Notes under the pieces: generated by a model
Database searches by the model: none
Told to the model about the DNA's origin: nothing
What the model saw: the letters and a program-made list of their open reading frames with translations, nothing else
In this document: positions 49,986 through 59,050 of the stretch, one piece after another
How the letters are laid out: every line of letters begins with the position of its first letter
How positions within the stretch are numbered: position 1 is the first letter of the stretch
Translations under genes and position numbers: made by a program
From: Clostridiales bacterium
Lineage (GTDB): Bacteria; Bacillota; Clostridia; Saccharofermentanales; Saccharofermentanaceae
Assembly: GCA_017513085.1 (NCBI GenBank)
Contig: JAFWDK010000010.1
Location: 186,001 to 250,000 of the forward strand
Length of the DNA: 64,000 bases
Direction: 5' to 3'

Positions 49986-52811
49986 ATGAGTATTATTACC
50001 AAAATCTTTGGTACGCACAGTGATCACGAGATCAAGCGCATTATGCCGATTGTTGAATCTATAGAGAAGCTTTCTGACCGCTTTTCCGATATGTCTGAGG
50101 CTGAACTTCGTGGTATGTCGGATGTTTTGAAGAAGAGACTTGCCAATGGTGAAACAACTGATGATATCCTTCCTGAAGCTTTCGCTACGATTCGTGAAGC
50201 AGCGTGGAGAGTCTTGGGAATGCGCCCTTACCGAGTACAATTAATTGGTGGTATTATCCTGCATCAGGGTCGTATTGCTGAAATGAAGACCGGTGAAGGT
50301 AAGACTTTGGTTGCTACTCTCCCGGTTTACTTAAATGCGCTGACAGGCAGAGGCGTTCACGTTGTAACTGTAAACGATTACCTGGCTCGACGCGATAGTG
50401 AGTGGATGGGTAAGGTTTACAGATATCTCGGTCTTTCTGTCGGCTTGATCGTTCATGATCTCGACAACACCGAGCGCCGTAAAGCTTATAATTCCGATAT
50501 CACCTACGGAACAAACAATGAATTCGGATTCGATTATCTCCGTGACAACATGGTCGACAAGAAAGAAAAGATGGTTCAGAGAGAATTGGCCTTTGCAATT
50601 GTCGACGAGGTTGATAGTATTCTCATCGATGAAGCTCGTACACCTCTTATTATTTCCGGTATGGGCGGTGAGTCTTCCGATATGTATACGAAAGCGGACC
50701 GCTTTGTTAAGACATTGAAGAAATTTGTCGTAGTTGAAACAGATGAAAAAGTTGATATCGACGATATCAGCGGTGATTGCGACTATGTTGTTGACGAAAA
50801 AGCCAAGACGGCCGTTCTTACTGCAAATGGTATCAGCAAAGCAGAGAAACATTTTAATGTAAAGAATCTTTCCGATCCGGAAAACTTTGACCTGCAGCAC
50901 TATATTAACAATGCTTTGAAGGCTAACGGTACGATGGAGCGTGACCAGAAGTATGTTGTTACCAACGGAGAAGTTATTATCGTTGATGACTTTACCGGTC
51001 GTCTTATGTATGGGCGTCGTTTCAGTGATGGACTCCACCAGGCGATTGAAGCCAAAGAGGGTGTAAAGGTCGAGCGTGAGTCTAAAACATTGGCCACGAT
51101 CACGTTCCAGAACTATTTCCGTATGTATGACAAACTTGCAGGTATGACCGGTACGGCCTACACAGAGGAAGCCGAATTCCGTCAGATCTATAGTTTGGAT
51201 GTTATTCAGATCCCGACAAACAGACCGATTGCACGTATTGATGAACATGATGCTGTTTATAAGAACCAGAGCGGTAAGTATGCAGCTGTTTTGAGACAGG
51301 TTAAGGAAGCTCATGAAAAGGGACAGCCTGTTCTTGTCGGTACTGTTGAAGTTAGCAAATCCGAGTTCTTGTCGAAGATCTTTACCCGTGCAGGTATCAA
51401 GCATGAAGTCCTGAATGCGAAGAACCACTTACGAGAGGCTGAAATCGTTGCACAGGCCGGACGTTATGGTGCGGTTACGATCGCTACGAATATGGCTGGT
51501 CGTGGTACGGATATTCTTCTCGGAGGTAACCCGGAGTTTATGGCTAAGCAGGAAATGCGCAAACTTGGTTATTCCGAGGAATTGATCGATGCATCCACTG
51601 CGTATAATGAGACTGATGATGAGCTGATCCTTGAAGCTCGTCAGCGTTTTACCACTTTGAATAAAGAGTTCAAAGAGAAGATCAAAGAAGAAACAGAAAA
51701 AGTTGTCGAAGCCGGCGGTTTGTTCATTATCGGTACAGAACGACATGAGTCACGTCGTATTGACAATCAGTTGCGTGGTCGTGCCGGTCGTCAGGGTGAC
51801 CCGGGACGTACGAAGTTCTTCCTTGCTCTGGATGATGACTTGATGCGTCTGTTTGGTGGTGAGCGTGCCAATGCTGCTTTTGAGGCACTGGGTGTTGATG
51901 AAACGGTTGAGATCCAGAATGGTCTTCTTTCCAGACAGATCGAGAGTGCGCAGAAAAAGGTTGAGGGTAACAACTTCAGCATTCGCCGTCACGTACTTGA
52001 GTATGACGATGTTATGAACGTTCAGCGTAATCTTATTTATGAGCAGAGACGCAAGGTGCTTGATGGTGATGATATTCACGATACGATCAAGAAAATGCTC
52101 TCTACTGTTGCGGAGAGAACTGTTAGCAACGTTGCCCTTGACGGAACGATCAACAGTGAGGAATGCGTGGGATTAAAGGCTACTATCCTCGATGTATTCG
52201 GAGATGTTGATGTTGTTAACGACCTTTCTAAAGCTGTGAACAATAAGGAATCTGTTGATGCTTCCGAGATTTCTGAAGCTTTGGTTGAGCAGGGTCTTGA
52301 AAAACTTGAGAGTCGTGATGAAGAGCTTACTCCGGAAGTCTTCCGCGAAGCAGAACGTCAGATCTTGTTATTTAATGTTGACCAGAAGTGGATGGATCAT
52401 ATTGATGCTATGGATCAGCTCCGTAATGCTATCGGAATGAGAAGTGTAGGACAGAAGGATCCGGTTGTTGAGTACAGACTCGAGGGTTCTGAGATGTTCG
52501 ATGAGATGAATATGCTCATTCAGAATGATACGGTTCGTCTGATCATGAAGGCCAATATTGAAGCTGGTCAGAAAATTGAGAGAAAGTCTTCTGTTAAGAA
52601 ACTCCAGGAGGGGCACGGAAATTCGCAGTTGGATGCTGTTGCTAAGCGTGCACAGTCAGGCGTGGATGCCAAGGCACATCAGCAGGCTGGAACAACTGAA
52701 AACCGCGAGCCCGCTAAGAGAGACTCTAAGAAGGTAGGACGTAATGATCCGTGTCCTTGTGGATCCGGAAAGAAGTATAAGAATTGCTGCGGAAAGGACG
52801 CGAATGACTGA
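49986..52811 (+). CDS. secA: Preprotein translocase ATPase SecA
   Basis: Drives proteins through the SecYEG channel. The 941 residues carry MKTGEGKTLVATLPVYLNAL (Walker A, about residue 100), the DEAD-like VDEVDSILIDEARTPLIISG, the preprotein-binding domain, AGMTGTA, TNMAGRGTDILLGG and QLRGRAGRQGDPG. A C-terminal linker and the zinc-binding SEC-C end, [18 protein letters not shown], follow. The start follows AACGAG. The final codons overlap the purine nucleoside phosphorylase start. Confidence 0.97.
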   Translation: MSIITKIFGTHSDHEIKRIMPIVESIEKLSDRFSDMSEAELRGMSDVLKKRLANGETTDDILPEAFATIREAAWRVLGMRPYRVQLIGGIILHQGRIAEMKTGEGKTLVATLPVYLNALTGRGVHVVTVNDYLARRDSEWMGKVYRYLGLSVGLIVHDLDNTERRKAYNSDITYGTNNEFGFDYLRDNMVDKKEKMVQRELAFAIVDEVDSILIDEARTPLIISGMGGESSDMYTKADRFVKTLKKFVVVETDEKVDIDDISGDCDYVVDEKAKTAVLTANGISKAEKHFNVKNLSDPENFDLQHYINNALKANGTMERDQKYVVTNGEVIIVDDFTGRLMYGRRFSDGLHQAIEAKEGVKVERESKTLATITFQNYFRMYDKLAGMTGTAYTEEAEFRQIYSLDVIQIPTNRPIARIDEHDAVYKNQSGKYAAVLRQVKEAHEKGQPVLVGTVEVSKSEFLSKIFTRAGIKHEVLNAKNHLREAEIVAQAGRYGAVTIATNMAGRGTDILLGGNPEFMAKQEMRKLGYSEELIDASTAYNETDDELILEARQRFTTLNKEFKEKIKEETEKVVEAGGLFIIGTERHESRRIDNQLRGRAGRQGDPGRTKFFLALDDDLMRLFGGERANAAFEALGVDETVEIQNGLLSRQIESAQKKVEGNNFSIRRHVLEYDDVMNVQRNLIYEQRRKVLDGDDIHDTIKKMLSTVAERTVSNVALDGTINSEECVGLKATILDVFGDVDVVNDLSKAVNNKESVDASEISEALVEQGLEKLESRDEELTPEVFREAERQILLFNVDQKWMDHIDAMDQLRNAIGMRSVGQKDPVVEYRLEGSEMFDEMNMLIQNDTVRLIMKANIEAGQKIERKSSVKKLQEGHGNSQLDAVAKRAQSGVDAKAHQQAGTTENREPAKRDSKKVGRNDPCPCGSGKKYKNCCGKDAND

Positions 52812-53637
52812 TCAAGGCATTTTAGATAAAATCAAGGAAGCTGCGGATTATATCTCTGGCGTTTTGCCTGAGATACCGGATACATGCCTGGTTCTTGGAT
52901 CCGGATTGGGTTCTTTGACCGATCGTGTGAATATTCTTTCAACGATTTCTTATTCGCAGATCCCTCACTTTTTTGCAACCACTGTTCCCGGACATGAAGG
53001 CGTGCTTGTATATGGCGAGCTTTCCGGCAAGAAAACTTTGATCATGAAAGGCCGCTTTCATTTCTACGAAGGTCATAGTACACAGGATATTACTTTCTAT
53101 GTCCGTGTTATGGCTAAACTGGGCGTTAAGAATCTTATCCTGACCAATGCTGCCGGTGGAATCAACGAGAAGATGAAGCCAAGTGAGCTGATGGTTATTA
53201 CGGATCATATTTCTTTTTTGTGTGATTCTCCGCTTAGAGGCCCGCATCATGATGAATTCGGCGTTCGTTTCCCTGATCAGACAACTGTTTATGATAAACA
53301 GTTTATTTCGATACTTTCTGATTGCGCACGTGAATTGAATATTCCTTTACATCAGGGTGTGTATATGTATACGAGAGGCCCTCAGTATGAAACACCTGCA
53401 GAAATCCGTGTTTGCAAGGCGATTGGTGCCGATGCGGTCGGTATGTCTACGGTAGCTGAATCTATTTGCGCATCTCAAAGCGGATTGCGCGTTATGGCAG
53501 TTTCTTGTATCACCAATCTTGCTGCCGGTATATCTCCTACGCCTCTTAGTCACAAAGAAGTGATGGAAAATGCGTTAGCTGCTTCAGACAACAGCATTGC
53601 TTTGCTTGAAAAATTCTTTTCAAAATTGGAGGAATAA
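52804..53637 (+). CDS. Purine-nucleoside phosphorylase (trimeric type)
   Basis: Splits inosine, guanosine or deoxy forms with phosphate. The 277 residues are of the trimeric PNP/MTAP family: CLVLGSGLGSLTDRV, VPGHEGVLVYGELSGK, MKGRFHFYEGHS, LTNAAGGINEKMKPSELMVI-type core, YTRGPQYETPAEIRV and AVSCITNLAAGI. AAAGGA inside the secA end precedes the ATG at 52804, which overlaps the secA stop. It is followed two bases later by SAH hydrolase and then the deaminase, which supplies inosine-type substrates. Confidence 0.93.
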   Translation: MTDQGILDKIKEAADYISGVLPEIPDTCLVLGSGLGSLTDRVNILSTISYSQIPHFFATTVPGHEGVLVYGELSGKKTLIMKGRFHFYEGHSTQDITFYVRVMAKLGVKNLILTNAAGGINEKMKPSELMVITDHISFLCDSPLRGPHHDEFGVRFPDQTTVYDKQFISILSDCARELNIPLHQGVYMYTRGPQYETPAEIRVCKAIGADAVGMSTVAESICASQSGLRVMAVSCITNLAAGISPTPLSHKEVMENALAASDNSIALLEKFFSKLEE

Positions 53638-53638
53638 T

Positions 53639-54901
53639 ATGAGTGAACTGCCTCTTTATGAGATCAAGGATATTGCGTTAGCCCCAAGCGGACACCATAA
53701 GATCGATTGGGCATATAGAAATATGCCTGTCCTTCGTGCTATTGAAAAGGAACTTCAGGAAACAAAGCCTTTTGAGGGATTGAAGATTTCGGTTAGTGTG
53801 CATGTGGAAGCAAAGACGGCATGCCTTGCTTTGGTTCTTCGTGAAGGTGGAGCAGATGTAGCTTTGACTGGATGTAATCCGTTGTCAACTCAGGATGATG
53901 TTGCTGCGGCACTTGTTGAGCGTGGAATGAAAGTTTACTGTATCCATGGCGCAGATCCGGAAACATACAGAAAGCATCTTGCTATGACGCTTGCTTTTGG
54001 ACCGGATATTGTGATTGACGATGGTGGAGATCTTGCCATGTTGCTTCATTCTACCCACAGTCATCTGGTTCCTAAACTTCTTGGTGCATGTGAAGAGACT
54101 ACTACCGGTGTCCACAGACTTAAAATCCTTGAGGAAGAAGGCCGCTTGGCTTATCCGGTAATTGCTGTTAACGATGCTCGTTGTAAACATCTTTTTGATA
54201 ACCGGTTTGGTACCGGTCAATCTGTTTGGACTGCTATAATGGCGACGACAAATCTTGTAGTTGCCGGTAAACAGGTTGTTGTAGCCGGTTTCGGTATGTG
54301 CGGAAAGGGCGTTGCTCTTCGTGCCAAAGGAATGGGCGCCAGAGTTATCGTTACAGAGATCGATCCTGTTAAGGCGTGTGAAGCTATCATGGAAGGTTAT
54401 GAAGTGATGACCATGGATCAGGCTGCTCCTTTGGGCGATGTGTTTGTAACGGTTACAGGTTGCAAAGATGTAATTACTACAAAGCATTTTAAAAAGATGA
54501 AAGATGGCGCAATTTGCTGTAATGCCGGGCATTTTGATGTGGAAATCAACCTTGTGCAGTTGGCTTCTTTGGCTGTGAAAAAAGAAGTTCTTCGAAATAA
54601 TATCGAGGGATACGTGCTAGAGGATGGTCGTACGATTTGTATTCTTGCGGAAGGACGACTTGTTAACCTGGCTTCCGGTGATGGTCATCCTGTTGAGATC
54701 ATGGATATGAGTTTTGCTCTTCAAGCACAGAGCGCTCGGTATATTGCCGAGCATGGCGCTACTTTGGCTAAACATGTATATGATACGCCGGAAGCTATTG
54801 ATAATCGAGTTGGTGAATTCCTCTTAAAGGCTAAAGGGTGTTCAATTGATAAATTGACGCCAGAGCAGGATCATTATATTCATTCTTGGGATCTGGAGTA
54901 A
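53639..54901 (+). CDS. ahcY: Adenosylhomocysteinase (short, archaeal/Thermotoga type)
   Basis: An NAD-dependent hydrolase that splits S-adenosylhomocysteine, or S-inosylhomocysteine in some archaea, to homocysteine and the nucleoside. The 420 residues lack the 40-residue insert of the long form. Seen: HKIDWAYRNMPVL, VSVHVEAKTACLA, TGCNPLSTQDDVAAAL, TTTGVHRL, NDARCKHLFDNRFGTGQS and NAD-binding VVVAGFGMCGKGVALRAKGMG. The C-terminus has CNAGHFDVEI. GGAGG precedes the ATG. It lies between PNP and a deaminase of the SAH/MTA family, which suggests the S-inosylhomocysteine route. Confidence 0.92.
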   Translation: MSELPLYEIKDIALAPSGHHKIDWAYRNMPVLRAIEKELQETKPFEGLKISVSVHVEAKTACLALVLREGGADVALTGCNPLSTQDDVAAALVERGMKVYCIHGADPETYRKHLAMTLAFGPDIVIDDGGDLAMLLHSTHSHLVPKLLGACEETTTGVHRLKILEEEGRLAYPVIAVNDARCKHLFDNRFGTGQSVWTAIMATTNLVVAGKQVVVAGFGMCGKGVALRAKGMGARVIVTEIDPVKACEAIMEGYEVMTMDQAAPLGDVFVTVTGCKDVITTKHFKKMKDGAICCNAGHFDVEINLVQLASLAVKKEVLRNNIEGYVLEDGRTICILAEGRLVNLASGDGHPVEIMDMSFALQAQSARYIAEHGATLAKHVYDTPEAIDNRVGEFLLKAKGCSIDKLTPEQDHYIHSWDLE

Positions 54902-54904
54902 AAA

Positions 54905-56227
54905 ATGGGTAAAGCCGTTCTTTTTTCTGATTTTACAATTGTCACATCACACGATGATTATTCCGTAAGTGTTCTGGAACACGCTTATTGCGTGATTTTT
55001 AACGATCGGATACGATATGTTGGCTCTTCTTCAGATGATGCGGGTAAGATTGTTTCTGAAGTTTCCGGAAACGACTATGAAGTATATGATGGTAAGAATA
55101 AGATTCTTTGTCCGACATTTGCCAATGCGCATGCTCATATGTCTATGTCTATCTTCCGTAATATTGCTGATGATTATGCTTTGAATGATTGGCTTTTCGG
55201 AGAGATCATTCCTAGGGAAGATAAGATGATCGAAGGTGATTTCCGATATGGTCATCTGCTCTCTATTGCGGAAATGATCGAGAGTGGAACTGCTTGCGCT
55301 GCTAATATGTATGATGGCGCCTTAATAACAACTCCTGTCTCTTCGGAGGCGGGTTTCCGTGTGCAACAGACTATTATGGGTAAAAAGTGTGTAGACGGGA
55401 AGTGGTCAGCTAACGAGAAAGATGTTGATGAGTTCTATGCTGTATGCAAGAATCTGAATTCTGATCTGATCCAGGGAAGTCTTCTGGTTCATTCTATTTA
55501 TCTTTATCCGGAAGAGCTGTATCCGGCGCTTACAGAACTGGCGCAAAAGTATAAACTGCCAATCAGTGTTCATATTTCCGAGACTTTGGTTGAGAATGAG
55601 AACTGTATGAAGCAGTATGGTTGCTCTCCGGTGGAGAAACTGAATTCATTTAATATGCTTACTGATACTACCGTTGCGGCACACTGTGTTCATTTAAATG
55701 ATGCTGATCGTTCGATCCTTTCTGAGAAGGGCGTGTGGGTTGCGCATAATCCATCTAGTAATATGAAACTTGCGTCCGGATTTGCGGATACCATGTCGAT
55801 GGATAAGATGAGTGTAAGACTTTGCCTGGGTACTGACGGTGCGGCGAGTAATAACAATCAGGATATGTTTATGGAGATGCGACTGGCTGCTTTCATGGCT
55901 AAAGGTTCAACTTTGGATCCGACGATTCTGCCTGCTTCCAAAGTGTTCCATATGGCTACCCGTAATGGATATCTGGCTTGTGGTTTTTCTGACTGTGGTA
56001 TTATAGAAGAAGGCATGAAAGCGGATATTCAAATCATTGATTATGACTGTCCTCAGATGTGGCCTCTCGGAAACCCGGTTTCGGCACTTGTTTATTCCTG
56101 CGGACCAAAGTGTGTCGAGTCTGTCATGATCAACGGAGATTTCGTGTTATATAAGCATGAATTGACAAAGATCGATCTGGAGAGAGTTAAAGCAGAAACC
56201 AAGAAGACGATGGAACGTTTGAGATAA
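54905..56227 (+). CDS. SAH/MTA (adenosine-type) deaminase, amidohydrolase family
   Basis: A 440-residue amidohydrolase that resembles MtaD/DadD-type deaminases, which remove the 6-amino group of S-adenosylhomocysteine, methylthioadenosine, 5'-deoxyadenosine or adenosine. Metal ligands are visible: PTFANAHAHMSMS (HxH), SVHISETLVENENC (His), AAHCVHLND (His) and CLGTDGAASNNNQDM (Asp). It follows ahcY by three bases after GGAG and completes a three-gene nucleoside salvage set with PNP. The exact substrate is not determined. Confidence 0.85.
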   Translation: MGKAVLFSDFTIVTSHDDYSVSVLEHAYCVIFNDRIRYVGSSSDDAGKIVSEVSGNDYEVYDGKNKILCPTFANAHAHMSMSIFRNIADDYALNDWLFGEIIPREDKMIEGDFRYGHLLSIAEMIESGTACAANMYDGALITTPVSSEAGFRVQQTIMGKKCVDGKWSANEKDVDEFYAVCKNLNSDLIQGSLLVHSIYLYPEELYPALTELAQKYKLPISVHISETLVENENCMKQYGCSPVEKLNSFNMLTDTTVAAHCVHLNDADRSILSEKGVWVAHNPSSNMKLASGFADTMSMDKMSVRLCLGTDGAASNNNQDMFMEMRLAAFMAKGSTLDPTILPASKVFHMATRNGYLACGFSDCGIIEEGMKADIQIIDYDCPQMWPLGNPVSALVYSCGPKCVESVMINGDFVLYKHELTKIDLERVKAETKKTMERLR

Positions 56228-56260
56228 GACTCTCTATCGTATTCAGCGATACGGAGTCTT
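56226..56260 (+). other. Hairpin between the deaminase gene and tRNA-Arg
   Basis: AAGACTC-TC-TATCG and CGATA-CG-GAGTCTT pair over a seven-base loop, with one 2x2 internal mismatch. It begins at the stop codon and lies seven bases before the tRNA. There is no T-run, so it may be a processing or stability element or a weak terminator. Confidence 0.5.
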
Positions 56261-56267
56261 CCGATAT

Positions 56268-56344
56268 GCGCTTATAGCTCAGCAGGATAGAGCGTCCGCC
56301 TCCTAAGCGGAAGGCCGCTGGTTCGAATCCAGTTAAGTGCACCA
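56268..56344 (+). tRNA. tRNA-Arg (anticodon CCT)
   Basis: A complete cloverleaf: acceptor GCGCTTA/TAAGTGC (one G-U pair), D arm GCTC/GAGC, anticodon stem TCCGC/GCGGA with loop CTCCTAA (anticodon CCT, reading AGG), five-base variable loop AGGCC, and T arm GCTGG-TTCGAAT-CCAGT. Discriminator A and the CCA end are encoded. A strong terminator follows directly. Confidence 0.95.
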
Positions 56345-56345
56345 T

Positions 56346-56380
56346 AAAAGGCGTCTCAACATTTTGAGACGCCTTTTTCT
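56346..56380 (+). terminator. Terminator after tRNA-Arg
   Basis: GGCGTCTCAA-CATT-TTGAGACGCC followed by TTTTTCTTTC, a perfect ten-base stem with AAAA before and T-run after. Confidence 0.9.
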
Positions 56381-56460
56381 TTCTTCCCATTCATATAATT
56401 CATGGTATACTTGAAATAGATGTATTCGATACATTTAATACTTGTATAGGGGGGATGGCA

Positions 56461-56625
56461 ATGTTAACAAGCGCATTTTGTTTATCCAAACTTGTCCGAA
56501 CAGGCGATGTTGTTGACGCACTTACGAAATATGGCCCGATTTGCTTATTTGGCATAGGTTTTTTGATTTTTCTGATATTAGCGATCCTCTCTTGGAAAGA
56601 GTATGTACATGGTAAAAGAAAATAA
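56461..56625 (+). CDS. 54-residue membrane protein
   Basis: A short frame from ATG 56461 to TAA 56625, too small to be caught by ordinary length cut-offs. It has GGGGGGATGGCA as ribosome site. An extended -10 box TGG-TATACT lies at 56403-56411, and an intrinsic terminator overlaps its stop. The protein starts MLTSAFCLSKLVRTGDVVDAL, followed by one membrane helix (about residues 27-45) and ends YVHGKRK. Family unknown. Having its own promoter, ribosome site and terminator argues that it is real. Confidence 0.6.
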   Translation: MLTSAFCLSKLVRTGDVVDALTKYGPICLFGIGFLIFLILAILSWKEYVHGKRK

Positions 56626-56651
56626 AAACTGCCTTTCGGCAGTTTTTATTT
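56625..56651. terminator. Bidirectional terminator at the end of the nitrogenase-like operon
   Basis: AAAACTGCC-TTTC-GGCAGTTTTT works in both directions. It ends the 54-residue gene on the plus strand and the seven-gene minus-strand operon 13 bases after its last stop codon. Confidence 0.8.
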
Positions 56652-56663
56652 TCTTTGATCAAC

Positions 56664-57869
56664 TCATTTTTCATACTCATATATACCCAGCGTGCTGATA
56701 AGCGTCTTGGATATTCCGTTATCCATGCTTTCTATTGATCCGTCATATGTGAATGAAGTAGTGTAGACGAAAGAATAATCAAAATCGGTTTTGAGAAGTT
56801 CGTCCAGAAAACTATCCAGAAATGCCGGTTCAGAAGAGATCTTCCTTGGGTTGCCTTCATATTCGCTCATCATTTTTTGAAGTATAGCCTGAATTGTCGA
56901 GTCAAAGTCTTTTGGTGCGTGAAAGCTTACAGATATGTCGACAGAACTTGTCGATACGGCTTTTTCGTTGACCTGAAATGCGGATTTTTCATAAACTTTG
57001 TCCATGTATGCATATACCTTGTTTAACTGGGAGTCTGTCAGATCTTCCATGTCAAATCCGATGTAATAGATGAAAGATTTTGCAAGCTGTTTACGATAGG
57101 AAAGAATGTAGTTCTGTGCATCTGCCTTTTCGTCGATTTCAAGAATAAGCGACGGGTCATTCTGAGCAACCGCATGGATCGTTATGTTGACATACTCGAT
57201 CGGGTCGAGAGTAAAAAAACAATCCAATGTTATACTTGAGACGACCCGCTCGTTTTCATCGTTTTGCTTCGCTTGAAGCGTGAACGTGCATTTTAGACCA
57301 TCTTTCGATTTGAAACTTTTTGTATAGTTACAATATGCTCCTGCGTCATCGACATTATCAAAGGCAAAACCATCATCTGTGTAGGCATACAGTTCTTTTT
57401 CGGTCGGAATTCGCGTTTCCCAGACAACGATACCTCCGGAAACCATTGAGTTTCCGGAGTATCTGTCCAGTACGATCCGTCCGACCATAGCATCTTCAAG
57501 TTTGACTTGCTCTTTTGAATTATTGAAAATGTCGGCGTAACAGATTTTGGTGATTGTCCCGACAACCTGATGTAGTTCGACTTTGTATTTATACCAAGTA
57601 TGGGGAAGTAGAGTTACTTCTGCGTCTTTCGGGTTGGCATATGACCATCCGTTATTCAAAAAGCTCTTCAGTTGAGTCGGAAACTCATACATTGCTCCTT
57701 GAAGATAAAACTGTCCCATGTTCCCGGCAGAAAGCTTAGAAGGCAACTGCGTACGGATTTCGTTCTGCCAGTCCGTGCTGTCTTTTTTCTTAACCAGACC
57801 ACAGCCTACTGATGAAACGATGATCAGTAGGGATAAAAGGAGAATGGTAATTGACGCTTTATGGCTCAT
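56664..57869 (-). CDS. Lipoprotein of unknown family, last gene of the nitrogenase-like operon
   Basis: A 401-residue exported lipoprotein. The signal peptide MSHKASITILLLSLLIIVSS ends in the lipobox SVGC, so the mature protein starts at Cys 23. The rest is a soluble mixed alpha/beta domain without repeats that I do not recognise. It has several Cys but no evident metal motif. The gene follows the substrate-binding lipoprotein by 36 bases with AAGGA as ribosome site, and a terminator follows. Co-transcription suggests an accessory role in uptake or reduction of the same substrate; this is inference. Confidence 0.7.
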   Translation of the reverse strand: MSHKASITILLLSLLIIVSSVGCGLVKKKDSTDWQNEIRTQLPSKLSAGNMGQFYLQGAMYEFPTQLKSFLNNGWSYANPKDAEVTLLPHTWYKYKVELHQVVGTITKICYADIFNNSKEQVKLEDAMVGRIVLDRYSGNSMVSGGIVVWETRIPTEKELYAYTDDGFAFDNVDDAGAYCNYTKSFKSKDGLKCTFTLQAKQNDENERVVSSITLDCFFTLDPIEYVNITIHAVAQNDPSLILEIDEKADAQNYILSYRKQLAKSFIYYIGFDMEDLTDSQLNKVYAYMDKVYEKSAFQVNEKAVSTSSVDISVSFHAPKDFDSTIQAILQKMMSEYEGNPRKISSEPAFLDSFLDELLKTDFDYSFVYTTSFTYDGSIESMDNGISKTLISTLGIYEYEK

Positions 57870-57905
57870 CCGTTGATTTTCCTTCGTTGAAAGATTTACT
57901 AGGTC

Positions 57906-59030
57906 TTAAATATATACGTTTCCCGACGCACTTTCCGGATTGAAGATAGAAGAGGCCTGCTCGTCAGTAAGTGTAATTCCGAACAGATCTTTGTAATAAT
58001 CTTTAGTTTCTTTGGTGATGTCGATATCAGCAAAAAGATCCGGATATGCGCATTTGGCCAGGAAGAGAAGAGTGATAGGTGTATCTGCACCCGGCGTGTA
58101 GCTTCTGTACATACCTAAAGGCATCTTAAAGACCTGCTTGTCCTTAATTGCTTTCACTTCGCTCCAGTCATAGTTTCCGATCGTATTGTCGTAGAGATCC
58201 TGAGGGTATGCCTGGTTAAAGTTGGTAATAAATATCAGATCCGGGTTCCATGTGTAGATCTGTTCAATGTTTACCGCAACCGAGTTGTCTGTCGTTAATT
58301 CTTCGCCTACGTTTACTGCACCGATTGCTTCCGCCCAGAATTCACCGAAGAAAAGCTTTCCGGATGTAGTAATACTGGTGTCGCTGATCTGGAAAAGGAA
58401 GAAAACGCGTCGTTTGTCTTCCGGTTTTAATGAAGAAACACGTTCTTGTACAAGTTTGTAGATTTCATTGGAACGTTTGGCGACTTTGTCAGCCTTTTCG
58501 TTCTCTGCAAAGATCTCACCTAACAGTGCAAACCAGTTATTCAGTGTTTCAATCGTATTGTACTGCCACTTGTTTACGGAAACTCCGATTGCCGCGAATC
58601 CGCGTGATCTTAAAAGTTCGCCTAATTCCTTGTTGGAGCCGCTGTAGAAGACGACATCCGGTTCGAGTTTGGTAAGTTCTTCGATGTTTACATTAGAACC
58701 GTCCATGAACGATGTGGAGGCTTTCAGGATATCCGGATAAAGCTGGCCGAGAAGACCATTCTTGGCTGCGATCATGCTGGCTTCGTTCATTCCAACTATC
58801 TTTTCTGCGGAATCAAAGAAAACGGTCAGTACAGAAGGAAGAGGGAGAATGTCACACACGACAATGCGGTCGATCTTGTTTTTTACTTCGACCTGTACGC
58901 CGTTGTGATCCGTAACGATATGCGTCCCGTTTTCATCTTTCTTTTCCGTTTTTTTGCAAGCCACGCTACTGAAACATACAAGTGCTGTCAGCAAGGCAAG
59001 GATCAAGGAAATACTGCGTTTGAAATTCAT
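57906..59030 (-). CDS. ABC transporter substrate-binding lipoprotein (TroA/BtuF-like, metal-chelate type)
   Basis: A 374-residue exported lipoprotein. The signal peptide ends in SVACKK (lipobox, Cys 25). The mature part is a class III binding protein like those for iron chelates, cobalamin or haem: TDHNGVQVEVKNKIDRIVVC, the loop LPLPSVLTVFFDSAEKIVGM, NIEELTKLEPDVVFYSG, and a C-terminal lobe with IEQIYTWNPDLIFIT and a long connecting helix. The partner would be the FecCD-type permease and ATPase at the other end of the operon. The ligand is not identifiable. GAAGG precedes the start, 20 bases after the upstream stop. Confidence 0.85.
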   Translation of the reverse strand: MNFKRSISLILALLTALVCFSSVACKKTEKKDENGTHIVTDHNGVQVEVKNKIDRIVVCDILPLPSVLTVFFDSAEKIVGMNEASMIAAKNGLLGQLYPDILKASTSFMDGSNVNIEELTKLEPDVVFYSGSNKELGELLRSRGFAAIGVSVNKWQYNTIETLNNWFALLGEIFAENEKADKVAKRSNEIYKLVQERVSSLKPEDKRRVFFLFQISDTSITTSGKLFFGEFWAEAIGAVNVGEELTTDNSVAVNIEQIYTWNPDLIFITNFNQAYPQDLYDNTIGNYDWSEVKAIKDKQVFKMPLGMYRSYTPGADTPITLLFLAKCAYPDLFADIDITKETKDYYKDLFGITLTDEQASSIFNPESASGNVYI

Positions 59031-59050
59031 GTGTTTTTTACCTTCTTTTC

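Noticed and set aside
50331..51428. A 365-residue minus-strand frame
   Set aside because: Shadow of secA.
56268..56344. tRNA-Arg as an integration site for the adjacent nitrogenase-like operon
   Set aside because: No integrase and no repeat of the tRNA 3' end was seen in the following 7 kb; the right boundary lies outside the window, so it stays unsupported.
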